DNA of 64,000 nucleotides, from positions 37,931-101,930 of the forward strand of contig JAKAGT010000021.1 of assembly GCA_021825585.1 (NCBI GenBank), written 5' to 3'. Under the pieces are notes generated by a model. It did not search any database. It was not told the DNA's origin and worked only from the letters and a program-made list of their open reading frames with translations. Each line of letters starts with the position of its first letter. Position 1 is the first letter of the stretch. Below are positions 55,804 to 63,955 of this stretch, one piece after another. The DNA is from Bacteroidota bacterium (GTDB taxonomy: Bacteria; Bacteroidota; Ignavibacteria; Kryptoniales; JAKASW01). A program made the translations under genes and the position numbers.

Positions 55804-57045
55804 CTACTGGGCTATATTTAACATGCCTGACAACGCGGCGCTGCAATCCCAAGAACTCAAACCGGTAGCGGGAGTGGGATTTTGCCAATCGCCCCACATC
55901 AGGCCGGTGGTCGAGTTCATCTGCGCAAAGGCCGCGGCGACATTTTGCTGCGCCCAAGTTATCTGCACGGAAGTCAGGTAGCCGCGACTCTGGGCGAACC
56001 CGACTCCGCGAAGACAGATGCCATTATACCCCTCGTCGTTGCCATTACCATTGTAATTTGGAAGGACATTATATCCGTTCCAGGTCCCGTTGTATCTGTA
56101 GGTAGCGCCGACAAAACTGTTCATAAGATAATTCGCCATGTTCTGGCAGGCCGTGCGGTCACCTTCGCGCACGGCTGCATCAATCGCAATGCCATAATTA
56201 TACGAGTAGTCAGTGGATCCCGTGGTGGAGTCCCACACCTTTCCGCTCGTACTTATGTAGAGATGGCCTTGGGGGACGGCCGCCCATTTCCACACGTTGT
56301 CCGCGTCGCTCTTGTAGCCTGAACCGCACCCATTATTATAGAGCAGATAGCCAGCGATCACACAGGTGAAGTTGACCGCAGAGTTTGGATTGGTGGGGTA
56401 TATGCCACTCCAGATAACATTGCCGCTGCTGTCCTCCTGTTTTTGGCCAAGCCCATAGTGCAGCGCGTCGCCGTTCACGTTGGAGCCGTCGGGGCCTATC
56501 CTGGCCCGACTCCATACCACGTCGAAAATGTTTTGCGCGTCGGTCCGCCACGTCGTGTTGCCCGTAGCCTGGTAGGCCCTGATAAAGGCGATGGTTATCC
56601 ACATTAGATCGTCGTTGAATGCATCGTGAGCGAAATTGACGCCGTAGTCATGTTTCGCGCCCCCGCTCCAATAATTGTATTTAAGCCCCGCGCACAACGC
56701 GTTGATCCTCGCGACGTATCCGCTATGATCGTGTGTAGGGTAGTTACTCACAGACCAGTAATAAGCATCCACGGCCAGCTCAATTTCTTCCGCGGATTCC
56801 CAGATGCCTTCCGTGGTCGATCCATTCTGGGTTGTTGTGTACCATGCCGAGCTGCCTGAGGTGTGGTAAAAATTATTGTTAAAACCAGTCCAGGCGTAGT
56901 AGGTATTATCCAGTGTCGAGTTACCGATTATACTGCTGTTTTTGCTGTTTCGGCTGTTCGCGCTCGTCGGGTTCACATTCTTATTACACCCGCTTAGTAT
57001 GGATCCTCCAGAAAGTATTAAAAAAATAATAGAAGCCTCTTTCAT
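55804..57045 (-). CDS. GH76 alpha-1,6-mannanase, lipoprotein (divergent)
   Basis: 413 residues. Lipoprotein signal with ILSGC (cysteine about residue 20), a serine/asparagine-rich linker, then a GH76-like domain with IWESAEEIELAVDAYYW, FAHDAFNDDLMWITIAFIRAYQATGN (the double aspartate), VIAGYLLY and the second aspartate-rich YSYNYGIAIDAAVREGD. It differs clearly from the tandem pair at 17326/18552. It sits between the TonB receptor and the beta-helix gene, flanked by direct copies of the beta-helix leader, evidence of insertion by duplication. Confidence 0.85.
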   Translation of the reverse strand: MKEASIIFLILSGGSILSGCNKNVNPTSANSRNSKNSSIIGNSTLDNTYYAWTGFNNNFYHTSGSSAWYTTTQNGSTTEGIWESAEEIELAVDAYYWSVSNYPTHDHSGYVARINALCAGLKYNYWSGGAKHDYGVNFAHDAFNDDLMWITIAFIRAYQATGNTTWRTDAQNIFDVVWSRARIGPDGSNVNGDALHYGLGQKQEDSSGNVIWSGIYPTNPNSAVNFTCVIAGYLLYNNGCGSGYKSDADNVWKWAAVPQGHLYISTSGKVWDSTTGSTDYSYNYGIAIDAAVREGDRTACQNMANYLMNSFVGATYRYNGTWNGYNVLPNYNGNGNDEGYNGICLRGVGFAQSRGYLTSVQITWAQQNVAAAFAQMNSTTGLMWGDWQNPTPATGLSSWDCSAALSGMLNIAQ

Positions 57046-57072
57046 ATTGCATCCTAAGAGTGTTGCCTTTAC

Positions 57073-57132
57073 GACATTTCTCCTCTCGTTTTTTTTATTT
57101 TCTGGAACTCATCCAAAACAGTGATGAACCGC
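57073..57132. repeat. Leader repeat, copy 2 (upstream of GH76)
   Basis: Duplicate of 55661-55723. On the minus strand the similarity runs past the ribosome site into the former start: ATGAAGTCAACACT of the beta-helix gene corresponds to GTAAAGGCAACACT here, so the start codon has been lost. The GH76 gene starts 27 bp further on. Confidence 0.85.
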
Positions 57133-57167
57133 GAGGAATGGAGATCATCTTCATATGGAGGCGTTTC

Positions 57168-60116
57168 CTACAGCGTCCAGCGCAATCCGAGATTAGCCGT
57201 CATTCCGTATGACTGCTCGCTGGTCGGAAATCCTGTCCCCTGGACCAATGATATATCCGGTTCTCCGTTCAGGTTGTTTGCCTGGAAGTAGGCCTCGAGA
57301 CCAGGCCAGGGAAGCTTCTGGCTGACTAGAAGATCCCATCTGACGTACGCCGCCGTGTAGCTCCGGAGCTGAGGCCAGAAGTTTGTCCCGCTGTATACGC
57401 TTCTTTGATTAATCATTGAAACACGGGCAGAGAAACCTTCATAGTCGTAGCCGATGGTCAGATTAACGATGTCGCTCGGCTGATCGATCAATTTGTCAGT
57501 GTAGAAGGTGTCGATATAAGATTCGACGGGAGGATAGCCGGTTACCCTCGTAATAATGAACGGGTATTGAACTTTCGAAAAAATGTGTGTGTAGTTGATA
57601 CTGAACACGAGCCCGGTCAACGGACCCGGCAAGTACCAGAAATGAGTCTGCCAATCCATTTCAACTCCCCAAAGATTCACGGGGCGAGGATTATTGATAT
57701 TTGTTCCGTTAAGGGTATAACCTTGCGTGTAATTAGGCAGACCTGCGTAATTTGCCGGGTTCGTTATTGAGACCGCTCCCGTCGGGAAAATCAAATCGGT
57801 GATTCGCTTGTAGAAAGGATCGACAGTGAAGAGACCGATGGTGTTGTCGTAAGCCGACAACGCAAGATCGAAATTCTCCGAATGCGCCGGCTTCAAAAGG
57901 AAGTTGTTCCAATCTACCGTGCTGATGAAGACATCGATCCTCGGAGCGATCGCGCTGAAGTCCGGATAAGTCAGAGTGTTGGTGTAAGCTGCTCTTAAGT
58001 TCAGCCAGGAAAGCGGCTTATAACTAAGGTTGACGTCCGGGAGCCAGTATCCATGATATAGTGAGACAGTCGTGTCGGTATGTGGAAACGGCGACGGGTA
58101 GGTATTGTTCTGATAAGCCGCAAGTATTACGGTCCCTTTGTACGCCGTCTCGAGCCCCTGATACCTTACGCCGGGTATCAGAGTCAATTGCGGACCGATG
58201 TTGAGCGTCGTCATCACATAGGCGGCATTTTCATACTCGTTGCCCGAATAATTGCTGGCAATGTTGCCGTATTCATCGGGCGCATATACGGTGCCGCTAA
58301 TCCACGGCTGTGTCTTCTGGTAACTTATCACCGTGTTCAACACCTGGGAAAGGAGACCTATGTTCGTCGGCGAGCCGTACATTTTGTACTGGCCGTTGAG
58401 GAAATCGCCGAAGGTAAGGCTGGGATCAAGGAACATCCCGATCGGGAATCGGTCGGTGCCGTTCGGGTTAAGGTTCCAGGGCGTTTGGGCCATCCAGGGA
58501 AATGCTGCAATGACATGTGATCTTGCAGCGTTAATTCCTCCTCCGTATATGCTTCCGCCTCCGTCAGAATAGTTGTAGGCTCTGTAGGTGACCTTGTAGC
58601 TGCCGCCGAACTGCAGCGAGCCGGTTATGAAGTTAGATATATTGAAGTCCCTCTTGATGTCGATCCCACCTCTCAAATTCCGTTGGTATGTGAAACTGCT
58701 GGCGGTACTGAGACCGCCCATGAAAGCGTTGTTGAGATCCACGTGCTGACCGGCCTCCTGTGCAATTGAAGTTGGATTAGCTGTCAGGGGGATGTTTCCA
58801 AGTCCCGCCTGGTATTGTGAGAACCCAATGCTCCAGTAACCGGGCTGGACGTTGTCGGTGTACAGGTGTGCGAGCTTAACATTGACATCGAAAGAGAGGA
58901 GCCTCTGCTTGAAATCCAGAACGTTTGCAATGACGTTCAGCGTCTGGGGATAATACCTGGCTCCGTAACCTATCGTCGAGCTGGTGATCCCATAACTCTG
59001 GCTGTAAGTTTCCGTTTGCTGGACGCCGCTGCTCAGAAAGTTCATCAGGTCCGCTTTGCCATTTCCCCAATGGTAATCGAGCACAAGCGTACCGTCATAA
59101 AGCTTTTTCGTTGTCGGCTGATACTGGAGGTTCAGGCTTGTCGCAATCATCTGTCCGGGATTCGAGTAGTTGGTAGGCTTCTGCAGATTGAATGACGCGC
59201 CGTAAGTATCTCCGGTGAGATTCAGTCTCTGAACGAGAGCCTGGGCGAGTATGCCAAACCTGTTGTGGAAGAATCTTTTTTCGATCGTCCCGGAGAACTT
59301 ATAGTCACCGAGACTGTTCTGCAGATGGTCGTACCCGCCCTGTGCCAGGAGTTCGATTTTCGGCGCGCCATTCGGCGTCGGCTGCGCCTCTCTGATCTGG
59401 AAGTTGACAGTGCCTCCGAGGACAGCAGCATTCATGTCGGGCGTCACAGTCTTGTAGAGCTCGATTCCGCTGAGCATGTCTGATGATATCATACTCATAT
59501 CGACCGCACGGTTTCCCGTTTGATTAGCCGGCATCGACACGCCATCGATCTCGATTCGATTGTACTTCGGCTGGAGTCCCCGGATTGCAACCATGGATCC
59601 CTCACCATATCCTCTCACGAGGAATACGCCTGGAAGCCTGCCGATCGATTCTGCCGCGTTCGCGTCCGGCAACTGCTGTATTCGGGCTGCGGAAACGACG
59701 TTCACTATGTTATGCGAAGCGAGCTGCTGGTTGATAGCCTCATTCTGGCCGGTAGCCTGGGCGGTGACCACGACCGCCCTTCCTTTAACCCCGACCGGTA
59801 CAAGCGTTATGTCTTCGACGGTCTTCAGGCCCGGTCGAACCTGGACCTTGACCTGCCGCGTCTTATATCCGATATAAGTGACGCGGACAGTATATTCACC
59901 GGCCGGGATGTTTGTTATGTAGAAATCGCCGTTAAGACCCGTTGAAGCACCGAGGCTGGTTCCCTTTATCAACACGTTTGCACCCGGGAGCGGATCACCC
60001 GTTTGGGCATCAGTAACTTTCCCGGAAATCGCACCCGCTGACTGCCCCAGCACTAATTGCGGCATAATTGCAACTAGCAGGATAACAATCAAAGCAGTGA
60101 ACCTGTTCATTAACAT
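57168..60116 (-). CDS. TonB-dependent receptor, copy B
   Basis: 982 residues: signal peptide, CarboxypepD_reg-like domain (GAISGKVTDAQTGDPLPGAN, FYITNIPAGEYTVRVTYIGY), plug (QLPDANAAESIGRLPGVFLV), barrel ending GFPTSEQSYGMTANLGLRW. It is co-linear with copy A (26751) over its whole length, including the LPWPGLEAYFQANNLNGEPD block near the end. AAGGAAGGG precedes the start; ATG 60116 or the ATG two codons later could be used. It is the first gene of locus 1, just after an intrinsic terminator. Confidence 0.9.
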   Translation of the reverse strand: MLMNRFTALIVILLVAIMPQLVLGQSAGAISGKVTDAQTGDPLPGANVLIKGTSLGASTGLNGDFYITNIPAGEYTVRVTYIGYKTRQVKVQVRPGLKTVEDITLVPVGVKGRAVVVTAQATGQNEAINQQLASHNIVNVVSAARIQQLPDANAAESIGRLPGVFLVRGYGEGSMVAIRGLQPKYNRIEIDGVSMPANQTGNRAVDMSMISSDMLSGIELYKTVTPDMNAAVLGGTVNFQIREAQPTPNGAPKIELLAQGGYDHLQNSLGDYKFSGTIEKRFFHNRFGILAQALVQRLNLTGDTYGASFNLQKPTNYSNPGQMIATSLNLQYQPTTKKLYDGTLVLDYHWGNGKADLMNFLSSGVQQTETYSQSYGITSSTIGYGARYYPQTLNVIANVLDFKQRLLSFDVNVKLAHLYTDNVQPGYWSIGFSQYQAGLGNIPLTANPTSIAQEAGQHVDLNNAFMGGLSTASSFTYQRNLRGGIDIKRDFNISNFITGSLQFGGSYKVTYRAYNYSDGGGSIYGGGINAARSHVIAAFPWMAQTPWNLNPNGTDRFPIGMFLDPSLTFGDFLNGQYKMYGSPTNIGLLSQVLNTVISYQKTQPWISGTVYAPDEYGNIASNYSGNEYENAAYVMTTLNIGPQLTLIPGVRYQGLETAYKGTVILAAYQNNTYPSPFPHTDTTVSLYHGYWLPDVNLSYKPLSWLNLRAAYTNTLTYPDFSAIAPRIDVFISTVDWNNFLLKPAHSENFDLALSAYDNTIGLFTVDPFYKRITDLIFPTGAVSITNPANYAGLPNYTQGYTLNGTNINNPRPVNLWGVEMDWQTHFWYLPGPLTGLVFSINYTHIFSKVQYPFIITRVTGYPPVESYIDTFYTDKLIDQPSDIVNLTIGYDYEGFSARVSMINQRSVYSGTNFWPQLRSYTAAYVRWDLLVSQKLPWPGLEAYFQANNLNGEPDISLVQGTGFPTSEQSYGMTANLGLRWTL

Positions 60117-60133
60117 TTCCCTTCCTTTCTCAT

Positions 60134-60173
60134 CGGTGAAAAAAATGCGAGAGTTATCGCACTTTTCTCACCG
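60134..60173 (-). terminator. Intrinsic terminator upstream of the receptor gene
   Basis: On the minus strand GTGCGA-TAACTC-TCGCAT is followed by a run of seven T and preceded by AAAA; outer bases CGGTGA and TCACCG extend the stem. This is a good rho-independent terminator for the phosphofructokinase-epimerase-aldolase operon, 70 bp after the aldolase stop and 18 bp before the receptor start. An attenuator role for the receptor is possible. Confidence 0.75.
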
Positions 60174-60242
60174 GAGTTGATGTTTGAATGGAGAATCCAT
60201 GAGCTGGTAAAATGGGTCAGACATGATGACCCAGTAGTTAAC

Positions 60243-61280
60243 TTACCGTAGCCAAGCTGAAAAGAAGCCCATGTCTTCGCCTCTCATGGCTTCTATATAT
60301 TCTGTCGCACGTTCGACGGAGTAACCGTCATGAATTATCGTCGACAGGGCCATGGCGATCGCCCGTGGGTCGTCCCCCTGGACAAACGTGACGTTCCTGC
60401 CAACCATCGCACCACGAACGTTCGGCGCTGCGTTCATCGCGCTCGCAAAGGCATTGATGGTGTCCACCGGAGATTCCTTTGCCGGCCCACCAAGCAGGAG
60501 TATCGGAAGCGTTGTTGCCCGCGCTATTCTCTCGAAATTTTCATTATATGAAATCTTCAGCCAGATATTCAGCGAGGTTTCGCCTAACGCCGAAGCAGCT
60601 CCGACATCCCTCACGAGTGTCTCCATGTCCGTCTTAAAAACATAATTCTTTTCCCTGCTTTCCACAGTAACAGGCTCAATGAAGGCGTATAAACCTAAAC
60701 GGCTTAGCTGCGTTATCGCATCTGCACATTCGCGTATCGTAACCAGCGAGCCGTGATCTGACGGATCGAGCCGGTACATCATCTTGCCTCCGTCAAGGTT
60801 CATCCTCTTCAGGCTCTCCGGCGTGTAGGAAGTGAACACATCTTCCATCTCGTACAGCGAGCCCGCGTGGCCGCCTCTGTTCATGCAACCCACCAGGACT
60901 TTCTCGTCCAGGAAACTCCTGCCGGTTTTCTTCTTATAAAGGTAATCGACTATGATGATGTCTTCGATCATATCAGTCGTTGCCATCACGCCGTCAAACT
61001 CGTCGTCGGTGATCACGCGCAGCACGCGGCCGAGATATTCGTAACGGTCCCCCATCCCTATCGGGTCGTTCCTCAGCGCCGTGACCCTTCTGCCCGGATG
61101 GTCCGCGGCTAGTATGATAAGTTTGCCGTCACGCGTGAGCTTCTTCCGCCTTTTCCTCTTCTCTGCGTGCTCGAGAATAGCTTCTCGGTGATCCACTCTC
61201 GCATCCGTTATCTGATAGAATAAGTTGCGCGGGAAAAATTCTTCAACTTTGAAATCAAATTGGTTGGGCTTATAACCCAT
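60243..61280 (-). CDS. Cgl0159-like (beta/alpha)8 class I aldolase, copy B
   Basis: 345 residues, the same length as copy A (7954) and very similar: ILAADHPGRRVTALRNDPIG, VGCMNRGGHAGSLYEMEDVF, MNLDGGKMMYRLDPSDHGS, LPILLLGGPAKESP, VRGAMVGRNVTF. GGAG precedes the ATG. In this copy the neighbours are aldose epimerase and phosphofructokinase rather than the UxaA module, so the aldolase is tied to both glycan loci. The substrate is unknown; a six-carbon sugar phosphate or deoxy-keto acid is likely. Confidence 0.7.
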   Translation of the reverse strand: MGYKPNQFDFKVEEFFPRNLFYQITDARVDHREAILEHAEKRKRRKKLTRDGKLIILAADHPGRRVTALRNDPIGMGDRYEYLGRVLRVITDDEFDGVMATTDMIEDIIIVDYLYKKKTGRSFLDEKVLVGCMNRGGHAGSLYEMEDVFTSYTPESLKRMNLDGGKMMYRLDPSDHGSLVTIRECADAITQLSRLGLYAFIEPVTVESREKNYVFKTDMETLVRDVGAASALGETSLNIWLKISYNENFERIARATTLPILLLGGPAKESPVDTINAFASAMNAAPNVRGAMVGRNVTFVQGDDPRAIAMALSTIIHDGYSVERATEYIEAMRGEDMGFFSAWLR

Positions 61281-61422
61281 GCTGTTTCTCCATAGTGCCT
61301 TTTGTTTTTACAATTGTTCTTCAGATAAATGCGATAAATCGTGAGCACATCGTCATACCGGAAGCTCTCCACGAAACGGGGATGAACCGGTCGCGTCCGC
61401 CGTCAAAGGAATATCGTTCAAC

Positions 61423-62511
61423 TCAGGCGGGGTCGATTGAGAACCGGTATATCGTGGTTTGTTTGTAAGCGTCGCCGGGCATGAGAGCGGTGGACGGGAA
61501 TTTCTCCACGTTCGGTGAATTTGGGAAATGCTGGCACTCGAGACAAAGACCGGATCTCTCCCTGTAATAAGCGCCGCCCTTTCCTTTGAGCGAACCGTCG
61601 AGGTAATTTCCCGAGTAGAACTGGAGGCCGGGTTGATCAGTGAAGATCTCCAGTACTCTGCCGCTCGCCGGTTCGTATAGCGTCGCGGCTTCACGGACAT
61701 CGCCCGTGTAGTTGTTCAGAACCCAGTTCTTGTCGTAGCCTTTGCACTGCGTCAATTGCTCGTATTCTTCCCCGATCCTGTCACCGATCACGTTGAATTT
61801 CCTGAAATCCATCGGAGTGCCGGAGACATCTGCTATCTCGCCGGTCGGCAGAGATGCGCCGTCGGTCGGAGTGAAGCTGTCTGCATTTATATAAAGTACA
61901 TGGTTCAGTATCGAGTTCGCTCCCGATCCGGTCAGGTTGAAATATCCATGGTTGGTCAGGTTGATGACCGTAGGTCTGTCGGATGTCGCGACGTACTCGA
62001 TCATCAATTCATTCTTACTGGTCAAGGTGTACATCACCTTCACTTCCATAGTTCCGGGGAATCCTTCGTCTCCATCGGGACTCGTGAGTATGAACTCGAC
62101 GGCAGGGTCTCCCTTTTCTTCAACAACTCTGGCCTTCCAGAATTTCTTATCGAAGCCGACTGTACCGCCGTGAAGAAGATTTCCCTTGCTGTTCGTGGTA
62201 ACCTGGTACTCTTTCCCATCGAGTATAAACTTTCCGCCTGCGATCCTGTTTGCAAATCGTCCGACAGTGGCACCCAGGTAGAATCGCGCGCCGACATAGT
62301 TTGCGGGATTTTCATGCCCGAGGACCACATCCGCTATATTTCCGTCACGATCGGGAACTTCGATCCTGGCTATCGCTGCGCCGTAGTTGAGGAACGTAGC
62401 GCTGATACCCTTGCCGTTCGCGAGCTTGCAAGAATCGACGCCTTTTTCAGAATGTTGAATTTCCAATTTCATCGTGTCGTGAGGCTTTCCAGTATCTTCA
62501 ATCGCTTTCAT
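61423..62511 (-). CDS. galM: Aldose 1-epimerase
   Basis: 362 residues, no signal peptide. The galactose-mutarotase fold is shown by FLNYGAAIARIEVPDRDGN, the GARFYLGATVGRFANRIAGG block with the substrate arginine, TSNSKGNLLHGGTVGFDKKFW (a catalytic histidine), NLTNHGYFNLTG (the second histidine) and the catalytic glutamate region near the C-terminus, GLCLECQHFPNSPN. It interconverts alpha and beta anomers of free hexoses in the cytoplasm, preparing imported sugars for kinases or dehydrogenases. It follows the phosphofructokinase gene by 22 bp. Confidence 0.92.
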   Translation of the reverse strand: MKAIEDTGKPHDTMKLEIQHSEKGVDSCKLANGKGISATFLNYGAAIARIEVPDRDGNIADVVLGHENPANYVGARFYLGATVGRFANRIAGGKFILDGKEYQVTTNSKGNLLHGGTVGFDKKFWKARVVEEKGDPAVEFILTSPDGDEGFPGTMEVKVMYTLTSKNELMIEYVATSDRPTVINLTNHGYFNLTGSGANSILNHVLYINADSFTPTDGASLPTGEIADVSGTPMDFRKFNVIGDRIGEEYEQLTQCKGYDKNWVLNNYTGDVREAATLYEPASGRVLEIFTDQPGLQFYSGNYLDGSLKGKGGAYYRERSGLCLECQHFPNSPNVEKFPSTALMPGDAYKQTTIYRFSIDPA

Positions 62512-62533
62512 TACCCTATGACTCGCTCTTGAG

Positions 62534-63745
62534 TCAGCGGGCCGGTTTCATGTTGAGCCTGTGTTTGGCGAGCACCGGGAACGACTTGATAGCGTCACCG
62601 ACGATCGGCCGGCAGTAATTTAAAAACGCTTCGGTGACGAAGTTGCCCTTCGTATTGATAAAATCGGGGGGAAGAGGCTTTTCGGCTATGGCAACATTAT
62701 TTAGAGGAACCTGTCCCACAACGCAGCGGTACTTGCTTCCTTTCTCTCTCTCGAGAGTCATCATGACGCCGCTTTGTCCCTTAACTGCCGAACGTACTGC
62801 AGTTTTTCCGACAAGGTAAGCTTCCTTCCGGTCAACCGTCGACGCGTACTCGGCTGCGGTCCTCGCGGCCAGACCCGGTTTTTCGCTCCTCGCCCTCAGT
62901 TTGAGCTGTTCAGATATCTTTGCGGCAAGAAAGGAAGCAGCGCCGCCGGGGAGATCTCTGCCAAACCCGTCCCTTGCAGCAGCGGAGTTCACGCCGCCGA
63001 GGTAGAGACCGGATTCGTCCTTCAATCCTTCGCTGACGACGATGACCGCGCGTCCCAATTTATCATAGACATCGGAGATGTCCGACAGAAACTCTTCCAG
63101 GCTGAAAGGCCTTTCGGGAACGTAGATGAGATTCGGTGCGTCTCCTTCTTCCTCCGCGGCAAGAGAAGCCGAGGCGGCAAGCCAGCCGGTGTTTCTTCCG
63201 AGAGTCTCGATCACCGAGATCGGCGGCGGCAGCGATGCCACATCCAGGCCGATTTCTCTTGTGACCGATGCAAAATATTTTGCCGCGCTCCCAAAACCCG
63301 GGCAGTGGTCGGTGTATGCGAGATCGTTGTCTATAGTTTTCGGAATCCCAATCGCCTTCAGTTCGTACCCGACGGAGCGTGCAAGCTGGTCCACCTTGTG
63401 GACGGTATGCATCGAGCCGTTGCCGCCGATATACATGAAATAGCGCACGTCGAATTTCTTCAGCACATCAAGGATGCGTCCGTAGTCTTCCTCAACCATC
63501 TTCCTGCGGCAAGAGCCGAGGGCGGCCCCCGGCTTGAGCGAAATCTTTCTGAGGTTCACGGGGCTTTCTTTTCCGAGATCGACCAGATCTTCTTCGAGAA
63601 GGCCGTCGATGCTCCGGAGAGCGCCGATTATTTTGCCGATTTTCGTTTTCATGCGTCTGGCCTCTTCGACCACTCCTAACAGGCTGCAGTTGACGACCGC
63701 CGTCGGTCCGCCGCCCTGGGCTACAAGCAGATTTCCGGATGCCAC
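62534..63745 (-). CDS. pfkA: 6-phosphofructokinase, pyrophosphate-type
   Basis: 403 residues. Features: LLVAQGGGPTAVVNCSLLG at the N-terminus, MYIGGNGSMHTVHKV, the catalytic IPKTIDNDL and CPGFGSAAKY. The lysine in PKTIDND is characteristic of PPi-dependent enzymes (ATP enzymes have PGTIDND). In the GGDGS motif the aspartate is asparagine here (GGNGS), as in some PPi-type clades. It converts fructose-6-phosphate to the bisphosphate reversibly if PPi-linked. It heads the operon with galM and the aldolase, which would channel NagB-derived or mannose-derived fructose-6-phosphate into glycolysis. Confidence 0.85.
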   Translation of the reverse strand: MASGNLLVAQGGGPTAVVNCSLLGVVEEARRMKTKIGKIIGALRSIDGLLEEDLVDLGKESPVNLRKISLKPGAALGSCRRKMVEEDYGRILDVLKKFDVRYFMYIGGNGSMHTVHKVDQLARSVGYELKAIGIPKTIDNDLAYTDHCPGFGSAAKYFASVTREIGLDVASLPPPISVIETLGRNTGWLAASASLAAEEEGDAPNLIYVPERPFSLEEFLSDISDVYDKLGRAVIVVSEGLKDESGLYLGGVNSAAARDGFGRDLPGGAASFLAAKISEQLKLRARSEKPGLAARTAAEYASTVDRKEAYLVGKTAVRSAVKGQSGVMMTLEREKGSKYRCVVGQVPLNNVAIAEKPLPPDFINTKGNFVTEAFLNYCRPIVGDAIKSFPVLAKHRLNMKPAR

Positions 63746-63779
63746 TTTAGGGTGCCTTTCAGTAGTGTGTGAAGAAAAT

Positions 63780-63886
63780 ACTAAACTCTAAATCCTAAAC
63801 AATGCTCAAAATTCTAAACGAGCTTGATCTGCTCGTCTGTTGGTCTGAACGCCAGTTTTGCATTTAGTATTTGTTTAGAGTTTAGT
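63780..63886. repeat. Inverted repeat upstream of pfkA
   Basis: ACTAAACTCTAAA (63780-63792) and TTTAGAGTTTAGT (63874-63886) are perfect complements about 80 bp apart, in the non-coding 63746-64000 region. It resembles intergenic palindromic repeats; promoter elements of pfkA probably lie inside. Confidence 0.55.
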
Positions 63887-63899
63887 TGTCATGTTTCAT

Positions 63900-63955
63900 A
63901 ACATCGTTTACACTTTTTAGGACTCTTAGCTGTGTCACAACATCGTTTACACTTT
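63900..63955. repeat. Direct repeat of AACATCGTTTACACTTT, possible IS end
   Basis: The 17-mer occurs at 63900-63916 and 63939-63955, 39 bp apart. On the minus strand each copy reads GTGTAAACGATGTT, and the style of repeated sub-terminal motifs resembles the ends of IS21/IS481-like elements. No transposase is inside the window, so the identity is unproved. Confidence 0.35.

Noticed and set aside
62774..63679. Plus-strand open frame of 301 codons
   Set aside because: It is fully antisense to the phosphofructokinase gene, shows a cysteine- and arginine-rich composition with no motif, and has no ribosome site.
63900..63955. Direct repeats considered as a CRISPR array
   Set aside because: Only two 17-base copies with one short spacer, no cas gene, and the flanks diverge at once.
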